A DNA stretch of 64,000 nucleotides from Sphingobacterium siyangense. GTDB taxonomy: Bacteria > Bacteroidota > Bacteroidia > Sphingobacteriales > Sphingobacteriaceae. Location of the stretch: the NCBI RefSeq assembly GCF_007830445.1, contig NZ_VLKR01000016.1, forward strand, positions 82,416-146,415, written 5' to 3'. Below, piece by piece: positions 42,907 to 51,187 of the stretch. The first letter of the stretch is position 1; every line of letters starts with the position of its first letter. The notes beneath the pieces were generated by a model. It saw nothing but the letters and a program-made list of their open reading frames with translations, made no database searches and was not told where the DNA came from. The translations under genes and the position numbers were made by a program.

Positions 42907-44085
42907 CTACCAATCCCCTACACTACCGTCTTTATAGAAGGTTCGCTGCAAAATTTCCTGTTGAAAAGGATGCTTCTTTACCTCTTCTTCATTGATTTCA
43001 ATACCCAAACCGGCGCGCTTATTTGGCAGAACAATCCGCCCTTTCTCTTGAACTGTAAACCCTTCGGTAACCACGTCCTGGCGCCATTCAACGTCCTTAT
43101 GCACACTTTCGCAAATAATATAAGATGGTGTTGCAAATCCCAGCTCAATGGAGGCGGCCGTACTCACAGGTCCCTGAGGGTTATGTGGCGCCATAGATAC
43201 ACGGTAAGCATCAGCCAAAGCTGCGATCTTACGCGCTTCAGAGAGACCGCCACAATGGGTAATATCAGGTTGAATCACACTCACTGCCCGCTTCTCGAGC
43301 ATATCCCGAAATGCATGCACTCCGATCAAACGTTCGCCTGAAGCTATAGGTGTCGTCACCGCCCGTTGAATCAAGGCAATATCTTCCATGGACTCTGGCC
43401 AACATGGCTCTTCAAAGAAATACAGGCCATAAGGCTCCAATGCTTTCGCAAATTGCATCCCCATACGTGGGCTTGGCCGTGCATGGCAATCCACCATAAT
43501 ATCAATATCGTCGCCGACAGCGTCACGCATCGCCTTCACGCAAGCTTCAGCATATTTAATTGGACGAAGACCTTCCAAAGACATTGTCTCTGGGACAGCC
43601 ATCGATTTAAAAGCGGTAAAACCCTCATCAACAGCTTTTAGCGCAAGATCACCAAATCGTTTGGCATCATCCGGAGCAGTCTCATAAAAATCCTCCATGC
43701 GACCTCCACCTAAATGACAATACAAACGGATATAATCACGCACACGGCCTCCCCACAACTCGTGACAAGGGACATTGTGAATTTTACCTAGAATATCCCA
43801 TAAGGCGATGTCGATACCACTGATGGCCGTACCACGAACGATCCCGTTTCCATGCCAGAAGTGTTGTCTATACATCATCTGCCACAGGTATTCAATACGA
43901 CGCGGATCTTCACCGATCAACAATTGAGAAATATCTTTGATTGCTCCGACCACACTTTGCGTATGCCATTCCAAGGTGGCTTCGCCCCAGCCCCAAAGTC
44001 CGGGCTGATCGGTAATAATTTTGACAAAAATCCAATTTCGCATGCGCGCATGGCACACAAAGGTTTCAATAGCGGTTATTTTCAT
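42907..44085 (-). CDS. Enolase-superfamily sugar-acid dehydratase (galactonate dehydratase-like)
   Basis: 392 residues, the size of DgoD. It removes water from an aldonate to give a 2-keto-3-deoxy acid. The MLE-type fold is clear: MKITAIETF start, GWGEATLEW, the metal ligands Asp in [11 protein letters not shown], Glu in FFEEPCWP and Glu in ASGERLIG, and the base His in [11 protein letters not shown]. The similarity to DgoD is long ([50 protein letters not shown], and the end DGSVGDW). The exact aldonate cannot be fixed; galactonate, gluconate or an N-substituted aldonate are options. Second gene of its operon. Confidence 0.92.
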   Translation of the reverse strand: MKITAIETFVCHARMRNWIFVKIITDQPGLWGWGEATLEWHTQSVVGAIKDISQLLIGEDPRRIEYLWQMMYRQHFWHGNGIVRGTAISGIDIALWDILGKIHNVPCHELWGGRVRDYIRLYCHLGGGRMEDFYETAPDDAKRFGDLALKAVDEGFTAFKSMAVPETMSLEGLRPIKYAEACVKAMRDAVGDDIDIMVDCHARPSPRMGMQFAKALEPYGLYFFEEPCWPESMEDIALIQRAVTTPIASGERLIGVHAFRDMLEKRAVSVIQPDITHCGGLSEARKIAALADAYRVSMAPHNPQGPVSTAASIELGFATPSYIICESVHKDVEWRQDVVTEGFTVQEKGRIVLPNKRAGLGIEINEEEVKKHPFQQEILQRTFYKDGSVGDW

Positions 44086-44094
44086 AGTTAGGGT

Positions 44095-45417
44095 TTACAA
44101 ACTTTTTATTACGCGTTCAGTTGCCTCCAACGTTCTGTCTATATCATCCTCCGTATGCGCAAAGGAGATACTTCCTTGTTTAATTGGTGCCGGGAAATTG
44201 AAAATCCCTTCTTTAATAAGCTTTTTACGATATTGGGTATCCAGTTCAAAGTTGTGGTTATCCAAAATATCATGAAAATTGACTGGCGCATGGTCCATAA
44301 AATATGTACAGAAGGCAGATCCTTGACGTGCGACATAAAATGGTACGCCTAATTTAGGAAATATTTCGTTATATCCCTGCTCCAAACGCGCACCAAGTGC
44401 TTCTACGTGCTCATAAACTCGATGCTCAGAGCTGCCTAATTTTTTCAATGTTGCTATCGCCGCCGCAGTCGTTAATGGAAAGGCATTAAAAGTACCGGCA
44501 ATCATCACCCGCTTCGACTTATCAGGATCCACAAAGTAATCCATATATTTTTTCTTGCCTGCAATAACACCCAATGGGTAGCCGTTTGCAACCGCCTTTC
44601 CGAAAGTTGAAAGATCCGGCTGAATACCACAGATCGACTGATAGCCCCCCAGCGCATGTCTAAATCCAGTTTTCACTTCATCAAAGATCAACAGAAATCC
44701 ATGCTCGTCCGCCATCTTGCGTAAGCCTTCCAGGTAACCTTCCTTTGGCTTTACAATACCGATATTCTGAAGAATAGGCTCCAACAAAATACAGGCAACA
44801 TCGTATTTTTGAACCACATACAGCACACTTTCCAAATCGTTGTAGTTGACAATGTGTACTAAATCGCTGTGATTTTTGGGAACACCAGCACTTAATGAAT
44901 CGAATGGATATTCCCCCGGGCTTTGATATGAGCCAACATCTGCACGCTGACTGATCACATTGCAGGCCACATCGTTATGCCAGCCATTGTACCCCCCCTG
45001 CATAACAATCACATGATCACGCCCTGTTACCGCACGGGCAATACGGATCGCATGGTAAGTCGCTTCCGACCCTGTCGTTGTAATCTGAACGCTCTCCACC
45101 GAAGGAACAGACTGACAAAAAAGCTCCGCAAACTCACCTTCCAGTAACGTTGGCCCAGCCCCCATCAATACCTGCTGCTCCTGCAATGTCTGTAACACTG
45201 CGGCGTTCACATCAGGATCATTATGCCCCAGAAAGGATGCTGCAAATCCAGCCTGATAATCTATGTAGCTGTTCCCGTCAATATCTTCGACCAAACTACC
45301 ATTCCCTTTGACGAAGCAGATATTCGGATCTGACTTCCGATTTAACGATACCACTCCACCGGGTATCCATCTTGCATTCTCCCGCAGTATCGCGGCTGAT
45401 TTTTCATTTTCTTGCAT
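44095..45417 (-). CDS. Class III PLP aminotransferase (glutamate-1-semialdehyde aminomutase-like)
   Basis: 440 residues. VEDIDGNSYIDYQAGFAASFLGHNDPDV is the class III substrate/cofactor start, TTTGSEATYHAIRIAR binds PLP phosphate, LLIFDEVKTGFRHALGG carries the Asp that contacts the pyridine N, and STFGKAVANGYPLGVIAG contains the Schiff-base Lys. Most similar in layout to HemL, but the locus (sugar-acid operon, no tetrapyrrole genes) argues for an amino-sugar or amino-acid role, such as removal or movement of an amino group. First gene of the operon that ends at 36966; its promoter region holds the GntR dyads. Confidence 0.88.
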   Translation of the reverse strand: MQENEKSAAILRENARWIPGGVVSLNRKSDPNICFVKGNGSLVEDIDGNSYIDYQAGFAASFLGHNDPDVNAAVLQTLQEQQVLMGAGPTLLEGEFAELFCQSVPSVESVQITTTGSEATYHAIRIARAVTGRDHVIVMQGGYNGWHNDVACNVISQRADVGSYQSPGEYPFDSLSAGVPKNHSDLVHIVNYNDLESVLYVVQKYDVACILLEPILQNIGIVKPKEGYLEGLRKMADEHGFLLIFDEVKTGFRHALGGYQSICGIQPDLSTFGKAVANGYPLGVIAGKKKYMDYFVDPDKSKRVMIAGTFNAFPLTTAAAIATLKKLGSSEHRVYEHVEALGARLEQGYNEIFPKLGVPFYVARQGSAFCTYFMDHAPVNFHDILDNHNFELDTQYRKKLIKEGIFNFPAPIKQGSISFAHTEDDIDRTLEATERVIKSL

Positions 45418-45494
45418 GCCTATTAAAAGTTTTGCTATTTGTTATTGTTATAATTGGACGATCACCGCCACACATGTTGCAGTCATCAATAATT

Positions 45495-45508
45495 TGTATT
45501 TAAATACA
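45495..45508. promoter_or_regulatory. Divergent-region palindrome (TGTATTTAAATACA)
   Basis: Perfect 14-bp palindrome in the aminotransferase/SMP-30 divergent spacer. It shares TGTAT/ATACA ends with the GntR candidate operators but has a wider centre, so it may be a weak or separate site. Confidence 0.4.
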
Positions 45509-45518
45509 CCTTATTTTA

Positions 45519-45549
45519 TGTATACCAAATTACAATATTTTTGTATACA
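45519..45549. promoter_or_regulatory. Two GTATAC-core operator-like sites and -7 box upstream of the SMP-30 gene
   Basis: ATGTATACC (45518-45526) and TTGTATACA (45541-45549) share the GTATAC core. The -7 box TATTTTTG (45536-45543) runs into the second site, as it does at the PQQ-dehydrogenase promoter. Likely GntR-controlled in both directions. Confidence 0.6.
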
Positions 45550-45577
45550 TTTAAAATAAATTTTAAAATTTTTAAAA

Positions 45578-46375
45578 ATGAACATTCTCATTGAAGGACT
45601 TCTTTTTCCAGAAGGCCCCGCTTTCGACCGGGAGAGTGGAATATGGCTTGTGGAGAAAGAAGCAGGAAACTTGGTCTATTACAAAGACAATCAGTATAGC
45701 AGAATAGCTGTGAATGGACATCCCAACGGAATTGCAATCGACAAAAACGGCATAATATGGTTTTGCGACTCACAACAAAACAGCATCCGTTGCTATGATC
45801 CCTTCGACAAAACCACGACGACAATAGTCACGGAAATCGCAGGGAAGCCATTAAAAATGCCCAACGACTTATGTTTTGATACTGAAGGGAACCTACTATT
45901 CTCCTGCCCGGGAAGTGACCTGGAAGATGGCACAGGCTACATCTGCTGCCTACATAAACATGGTGCGCTTACGAAGATCCACACAGGCCTTTTTTACCCA
46001 AACGGATTGGCCTTTGCAGCAGACAACTGCACACTTTTTGTCGCTGAAACAGGCACAAAATGGATCTGGAAAATGCACTGGAACAGCTTGACACAACAGG
46101 TAGAAAACATCGAAAAATTCATAGAAACAGGCGGTAGTATCGGCCCGGACGGCATAGCTCTCACGAACGACAATTATCTTTTTGCAGCGATTTATGGATC
46201 GCAACATATCCTATCCATTGACACCAAAAACAAGACGATCGAGAAAATACCTACGCCGGGGAAGAATCCAACAAATTGTGCTTTAGACCCAAAAGGCATT
46301 CAGGGACTTATGATTACAGAAGCTGAAAAAGGGCAATTGTTGCAGTGGGACAACACAAAAAAGGGTCTATTGTAA
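45578..46375 (+). CDS. SMP-30/gluconolactonase-family lactonase
   Basis: 265 residues, six-bladed beta-propeller. The metal ligands are present: Glu in FPEGPAFDRE near the start, Asn in KMPNDLCFD, and Asp in GPDGIALTND. These calcium- or zinc-dependent enzymes open sugar lactones to aldonates, which would connect a sugar dehydrogenase with the dehydratase encoded in the adjacent operon. Cytoplasmic (no signal). Monocistronic, with its own GntR-type promoter; the stop codon falls within the terminator loop. Confidence 0.9.
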   Translation: MNILIEGLLFPEGPAFDRESGIWLVEKEAGNLVYYKDNQYSRIAVNGHPNGIAIDKNGIIWFCDSQQNSIRCYDPFDKTTTTIVTEIAGKPLKMPNDLCFDTEGNLLFSCPGSDLEDGTGYICCLHKHGALTKIHTGLFYPNGLAFAADNCTLFVAETGTKWIWKMHWNSLTQQVENIEKFIETGGSIGPDGIALTNDNYLFAAIYGSQHILSIDTKNKTIEKIPTPGKNPTNCALDPKGIQGLMITEAEKGQLLQWDNTKKGLL

Positions 46376-46389
46376 ACAATAGACCCTTT
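46360..46389. terminator. Terminator whose tetraloop is the SMP-30 stop codon region
   Basis: 13-bp perfect stem (46360-46372 and 46377-46389) with loop TAAA; the TAA at 46373-46375 is the stop codon. It is flanked by A/T runs on both sides and can serve gntR in the opposite direction. Confidence 0.85.
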
Positions 46390-46407
46390 ATAAAAATCAA
46401 AAAAACA

Positions 46408-47046
46408 TTAAACCAGTTCCAAGGCTTCTTGCTCGCCCCGATCCAAATGATGAACCAAGGTGGTATAAGCTTTATTCCAGTCATCCGCTTTCAGCGCATC
46501 AACAATAGCGCGATGCTCCTTCTCCGTATCCAGGTAATCTTCCATCTGCCCCATAATAGCCCCAAGCTTCATATGGAATAAGGGGATGTTACTATTCTTG
46601 TAAATAGAAATCAACCTTGAATTGCAAGTTCCCTCAATAATCCGCTCATGAAAACGAACATCCGCCTCGCAAGCACCACCATAATAGCCTTTACTGACCA
46701 TGTCGGAAAAATCGTTGCAGATCAGTTCCAAATCTTCGATAAGCTCTTTACTTTTCTTTGAAAACAGAATCTTTAATGCACCTATCTCCAACAGCTCACG
46801 CAGCTCACGAATATCCTTCACATCTTCGACCGTCATTTTCTTCACAAAGCAGCCACCTTTTTCACCAAACTCAACCAGACTCTCCCCTGCTAAACGCATA
46901 AAAGCCTCACGAACAGCCACTCTACTCACCGCCATCTTATCCGCCCAAGCACTCTCCACCAATCTTGCCCCGCCAGCCAGCTGACTAGACAAAATTTTCT
47001 TACGTACTTCTAAATAAACTTTATAGGCAAGCGAATCCTCTTTCAT
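46408..47046 (-). CDS. GntR-family (FadR/FCD subfamily) regulator of the catabolic island
   Basis: 212 residues. The N-terminal winged HTH (LAYKVYLEVRKKILSSQL, WADKMAVSRVAVREAFMRLAGESLVEF) is typical of GntR, followed by an all-helical FCD ligand domain with metal-site residues in RFHERIIEG and TTLVHHLDRG. Such proteins bind organic acids including sugar acids. ATG 47046 is preferred to the upstream one at 47067 because the palindrome ATTGTATACAAT at 47047-47058 lies immediately upstream and would otherwise be coding. Same core as the sites at susC and the PQQ-dehydrogenase operon, so this is the likely island regulator and is autoregulated. Confidence 0.92.
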   Translation of the reverse strand: MKEDSLAYKVYLEVRKKILSSQLAGGARLVESAWADKMAVSRVAVREAFMRLAGESLVEFGEKGGCFVKKMTVEDVKDIRELRELLEIGALKILFSKKSKELIEDLELICNDFSDMVSKGYYGGACEADVRFHERIIEGTCNSRLISIYKNSNIPLFHMKLGAIMGQMEDYLDTEKEHRAIVDALKADDWNKAYTTLVHHLDRGEQEALELV

Positions 47047-47072
47047 ATTGTATACAATTTTATGCAAAAATA
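47047..47072 (-). promoter_or_regulatory. gntR promoter and autoregulatory dyad
   Basis: TATTTTTG on the minus strand (47072-47065) is the -7 box; six bases downstream the perfect palindrome ATTGTATACAAT (47058-47047) reaches the ATG. Binding there would block both transcription and leader formation. Confidence 0.65.
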
Positions 47073-47112
47073 AGAATACAAAATCATTAAAAAAATTTAA
47101 ACAATGTATTCT

Positions 47113-49761
47113 TTAATTAATCTTTCCCTCTTGGGCTCCATACTGTCTTCCCGGCGACAAATAAATAGTTTCGGCTTTAGATTTCCAACTGGTTGTATGA
47201 TTCCCTTTCAGGACATTTATATTAAAGCTACTATTTTTTAATGAACTTTTCATATTCCAGAAACCATCTTTCAAACCGACCACAACAACTTCATACTGTT
47301 GATCTCCCGGTACCACAAATTCAATGGACTCATCAAGATATTGATTTGGTTTGGCCACCACCAGTAAACGATCAGCCACTCTTATGAGGTAATAATTCGC
47401 CTTTTCCTCCGAATACACCGGTAATTTTGAAGAGCCACTCTCCGTCATCTGAAAAACCGAAGCGTAACTGGCCTGATCACTTTCCTGCTTGGGTGAAACC
47501 ATAATCCGTGTCCCCCTAGCTTCTGGCCATGGAGACTTGACCTGATAAAGATCACCAAAAACAAAAGCAGTCGAATCACCCGAATACAATTTCACTGCAC
47601 ACTCTTTTAACTGAGGCTTCAGCAAATCAACATAAGTAGAACCGGCTGCGTTTTTAAATTTACTGGTCAACACAAAACCTGTTTCACTTCGTACAGGCTT
47701 TTCAAGCGTATTGATCTGCCAATAAGGTTCGAATTTCTTATCATTGGTCTTAAGCTCATCCAATAAGACAATGACAGCAGGCACATCCTTTCTTTTCAAA
47801 TTCAAAAACAGGAAACTTTTTGCATAGGATTTTACTTTAGCAGTATATGCCGCTGCTAGATCCATATTGAAATAGCTATAGCTCGGCTCAATGGGATCGC
47901 TACCAAATGCGGATGCCCTGATCTCTCCGGTATGGTACCAGGAATCATTTAACACCTCGTCAACCGTGCGCGGAAAACGCTGGCTAAACCGAGTCCCACC
48001 ATCGTTTGTTTTGGTCCTGAATAAAAGCGGTTCCGCAGGATCACGCACCAACAGCATACTGTGTGCAACCGAACGCTTATTAAAGTTAAAATCATAAGGG
48101 GAACCATACGATAGATACAGCCCAAGATCACCAACCTGAATACCATGATGATAAATCTGCAGTGCACCTGCATCGGCATGCTGATGATTGCCGAAATGAT
48201 AACCGCCCCCCTTGATTTCTGCAACCACATCGGAACTTCCGTTCTCTTCGCTCCAGCCTGTCCGGGCAACCATAGACCCTAAAATAGGTCCAAAATCTTT
48301 CGTCAACGGCATTTTCTCGCGATCAAAATCAGGCTTCAATTTCGGATCATCCAAGAGGAGAAACAAGATTGGATTGTCGGGCAAACCGCCCTGCTTGACA
48401 AACTCAGCCTTAATTACCGGATTGCCTGAATAGGCATAACAAAGCAGCATGGTCTGTGGATTTTTCCAATAAAAATCAGCACTGCTGTTGTACTTTACAT
48501 TGAACATATCGCCGTCGCGTAACATTTTTCCGTCAGGCGTGCGCATATACAGCCAATAATAGGGCATATTCTTGATATTATCGTCAAAAACCGGATAACC
48601 GAGCATGCGATAATACAACCAGGCTCCATGCATTTCCCACCCAAAGCGATAGCCACCGTAATCAACACCTTGATTATGGCGCGGAGACTGATACTCAAAC
48701 TTGCGCATGGGCACCAACTCTTCCAAAATAGAATACGAAGTATACTTGTAAGGTACCGGATCCTCGTCATATAAAGCAATACTCATTGCCAGCAGATCGC
48801 GCGACACCTGCGCCTCATTGCCATGCCCATTGATAATACTTTCGATACCAAAAAAGGGAGGCCAGCCAATTTCCATATCTTGCGCCAGACGCATCATATT
48901 TTTATGTAAACTGGTCTTAACGTGCACATCCAATAATGCGTAGCACCAGTCATACACCAGTGCACCCGTATAAATTGCACGTCCCAACTCGCGTGTAATA
49001 TCACCATAGGAAACATTCCCGAACTCCAACATTGTCAAGTATTGATCGGCCAGCCTGACCGCTTCCCTGCCTATTTTTTCGTCACCGGACATGAGGTAAT
49101 AAAACGCTTTTGATTCAATAGCACGCTCGAGCTTTTCATCGTAAAACATTTCCTTATTCGGATCAAAAATAAATTGAACAGGTTGTTGCGCAAGTGTTTT
49201 CACTTTCCCCCAAGCTTCGAGATGCTCCGCTTCTTCCAACCGCCCCTTAACGACCGGCAATGATTCTTTGTTAACCCATAGCCTCGGGTGACCTGCAGGA
49301 GGAACAATCTTTGGTTTATAATTTTCTGCTGCAGCTGGCGCAACCGGAGGTACAAATACATTGATTGAAACAGCTTTAATCTTAAAATAAGCCGGCAATT
49401 GCATGCCGACCATCTGCTTCCCTTTCTCAAAATAAAATTTACCAAGATCTTGCTTCGCACCTTTAAAGCTGTCAAATACGATCCGTTTGGTCGATCGTGC
49501 AGCGCGAACATCAATCGTCGCATACAGCGTCATCATACCTGTTTTATCTGCCGCCTTAATTTTATCCAAATCGGTAACCTCACCTTCAGAAACCAAGGTA
49601 TAGACACCAGCCGTCGGAACATCCACCTGCACCTGCAGGCGCTGTCCATTTCCCTTTATCGAAGTAACCTTTGCCTGCTGCCCATAGGACGTTCCAAGGA
49701 TCGCCATAAAAGCGATCCCTAGAAAAGTACCTTTAACTTTTAGCCATATCCTTTCACCCAT
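47113..49761 (-). CDS. Heparinase II/III-family polysaccharide lyase (PL21-like)
   Basis: 882 residues. An export signal precedes GQQAKVTSIKGNGQRL. Residues ~25-140 are a beta-rich accessory domain, ~155-450 the (alpha/alpha) toroid (DYGGYRFGWEMHGAWLYYRMLGYP, INGHGNEAQVSRDLLA), and ~490-880 the beta-sandwich heparinase II/III domain (GGGYHFGNHQHADAGALQIYHHG, with the family His and Asp, and RSVAHSMLLVRDP). These lyases cleave uronate-containing polysaccharides by beta-elimination. The motif set resembles PL21 more than PL12 or PL17. No sulfatase is nearby, so heparin itself is not proven. Last gene of the SusCD operon (4 bases after the lipoprotein gene). Confidence 0.85.
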   Translation of the reverse strand: MGERIWLKVKGTFLGIAFMAILGTSYGQQAKVTSIKGNGQRLQVQVDVPTAGVYTLVSEGEVTDLDKIKAADKTGMMTLYATIDVRAARSTKRIVFDSFKGAKQDLGKFYFEKGKQMVGMQLPAYFKIKAVSINVFVPPVAPAAAENYKPKIVPPAGHPRLWVNKESLPVVKGRLEEAEHLEAWGKVKTLAQQPVQFIFDPNKEMFYDEKLERAIESKAFYYLMSGDEKIGREAVRLADQYLTMLEFGNVSYGDITRELGRAIYTGALVYDWCYALLDVHVKTSLHKNMMRLAQDMEIGWPPFFGIESIINGHGNEAQVSRDLLAMSIALYDEDPVPYKYTSYSILEELVPMRKFEYQSPRHNQGVDYGGYRFGWEMHGAWLYYRMLGYPVFDDNIKNMPYYWLYMRTPDGKMLRDGDMFNVKYNSSADFYWKNPQTMLLCYAYSGNPVIKAEFVKQGGLPDNPILFLLLDDPKLKPDFDREKMPLTKDFGPILGSMVARTGWSEENGSSDVVAEIKGGGYHFGNHQHADAGALQIYHHGIQVGDLGLYLSYGSPYDFNFNKRSVAHSMLLVRDPAEPLLFRTKTNDGGTRFSQRFPRTVDEVLNDSWYHTGEIRASAFGSDPIEPSYSYFNMDLAAAYTAKVKSYAKSFLFLNLKRKDVPAVIVLLDELKTNDKKFEPYWQINTLEKPVRSETGFVLTSKFKNAAGSTYVDLLKPQLKECAVKLYSGDSTAFVFGDLYQVKSPWPEARGTRIMVSPKQESDQASYASVFQMTESGSSKLPVYSEEKANYYLIRVADRLLVVAKPNQYLDESIEFVVPGDQQYEVVVVGLKDGFWNMKSSLKNSSFNINVLKGNHTTSWKSKAETIYLSPGRQYGAQEGKIN

Positions 49762-49765
49762 ATCT

Positions 49766-50758
49766 TTATTTTACTTGCAACCTTTTTACACTGATCTTCA
49801 TTTCTTTTGTCGTATTATTTACGCTATTGACAAATACATAAGCATTGTATTTACCATCAGCCGTTTGCAGCCATATTCCTGATTCAGCTTTTAAATTAAT
49901 CGCAAAATCTGGCGCATCTACGAACGATTTATCTTTCAAATCCACATCGTCCACAAATACACTGTATTGCAATCGTGCCAATTGTTGATCGCGCACCGTC
50001 CAAGCCTTCACGATCTTCGTTTTATTTGTCAGACCCACAGGTAAGGTGAAGCTCGGCAAATAACTGGCATCCGTCGTGGGAGCAACCAAAGAATGTGCGT
50101 AAGTCACCGTTGGCAACGCCCGGTACAAATAGATCAAATCGATCTTATCCGGGTTTGCTGCCGCTTCGGTAGCAGTATACCATTTTAAGTCAGCCACAGA
50201 AAAAAAGCAGGCCGCGCCGTCTTTCCCGATCAGGTCCAAGGCCATATCCATATTACGAATCGCATAAGCTTCGGTCTTCAAGGCAATTTCCTGCCCATTA
50301 CTGGACCTCGCCCTAAACGTAAAAGTGACCGATTTACCTTTTGCTGCTGCCGGTATTTTGTAGCTATAACGCAACGTTGAAGCGGAGGTATCTTTTGTAA
50401 ATTTCACCTCCATGTTATTCCCATTTACTGTAGCAGGGTCGCCAACAACAACACCTATATCTGCCCCCGTACTACTGGTGTAGTACGATTTGTTTTCAAG
50501 TACAGTACCCTCATCACCCGCAATACTGGCTTCTACAGAAATTGATGTAAGTTTCCCCTGATCTGGCAAAATCGCCGCAGCATAAGCAAAATCTATGGTA
50601 GCCCCAACCACATTTGGCCCTAAAGAGCGCTTAATAATATCGTTTTGCAAACCATCTTTTGCTGTTGGAATTTCATAAGCTTCTTCTTTACAAGAACCGA
50701 ACAACAAGAGCCCAAATCCGATGGACAACAGCCCTATTTTTAAATAATTTGTTTTCAT
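49766..50758 (-). CDS. SusE/F-like surface lipoprotein of the PUL
   Basis: 330 residues. MKTNYLKIGLLSIGFGLLLFGSC is a lipoprotein signal (lipobox LFGSC), and the following acidic KEEAYE is consistent with surface export of Bacteroidota lipoproteins. The mature part is beta-rich with an Ig-like duplicated pattern and ends in a ~110-residue segment (IWLQTADGKYNAYVFVN). Not assigned to a named domain. Position between SusD and the lyase implies a glycan-binding role. Confidence 0.75.
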   Translation of the reverse strand: MKTNYLKIGLLSIGFGLLLFGSCKEEAYEIPTAKDGLQNDIIKRSLGPNVVGATIDFAYAAAILPDQGKLTSISVEASIAGDEGTVLENKSYYTSSTGADIGVVVGDPATVNGNNMEVKFTKDTSASTLRYSYKIPAAAKGKSVTFTFRARSSNGQEIALKTEAYAIRNMDMALDLIGKDGAACFFSVADLKWYTATEAAANPDKIDLIYLYRALPTVTYAHSLVAPTTDASYLPSFTLPVGLTNKTKIVKAWTVRDQQLARLQYSVFVDDVDLKDKSFVDAPDFAINLKAESGIWLQTADGKYNAYVFVNSVNNTTKEMKISVKRLQVK

Positions 50759-50766
50759 CAGCTTAC

Positions 50767-51162
50767 TTATTTTTGTACTGTCAAATAAACTTTATACGTC
50801 TTACGAACCTTTCTATTTCCAGACACGACAGTCCATTCACGTGGCGTATCCAAATTGGAAAAATCTTGTTTTCCTAAAATCTTAGGATCTAACACCGCAT
50901 CGGTGACCAATGAAAACTGTGGGTATAGATTTTTCAAATCCGTACCAAAGAGCACCTCCACTTTTATGGTTTGCTCAACGGTATCCACCAACGCAGCTTT
51001 TGTCCGTACCGTCTGAAAATCGGCGCCCAACAGTTCAAAACTACTGACATAACATTCCGACCTGGTCGTGATCAACAAACCATCTTCATCCATTGGATAA
51101 TCATCCTTACAACCGGACAAGCTAACGAACAGCATACCGATTAAAAATAATGTATATTTCAT
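50767..51162 (-). CDS. Small PUL lipoprotein (DUF5018-like)
   Basis: 131 residues from ATG 51162, which gives a proper lipoprotein signal MKYTLFLIGMLFVSLSGC; the frame extends to 51186 but that adds VTLDCNK before the signal. After KDDYPMDEDG the mature domain (~100 residues) is a single beta-rich unit with QTIKVEVLFGTDLKNLYPQFSLVTDAVL and a terminal RKVRKTYKVYLTV strand, as in surface glycan-binding modules that follow SusD. Function inferred from position. Confidence 0.72.
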   Translation of the reverse strand: MKYTLFLIGMLFVSLSGCKDDYPMDEDGLLITTRSECYVSSFELLGADFQTVRTKAALVDTVEQTIKVEVLFGTDLKNLYPQFSLVTDAVLDPKILGKQDFSNLDTPREWTVVSGNRKVRKTYKVYLTVQK

Positions 51163-51187
51163 TTTATTACAGTCAAGTGTTACCATA

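Noticed and set aside
42787..43341. 184-codon open frame on the plus strand
   Set aside because: It lies antisense within the galactonate-dehydratase-like and SDR genes, with no recognisable protein; a shadow frame.
44095..45417. True glutamate-1-semialdehyde aminomutase (HemL) for haem synthesis
   Set aside because: Sequence layout is HemL-like, but operon membership in a sugar-acid regulon and absence of any tetrapyrrole genes argue against it; kept as class III aminotransferase.
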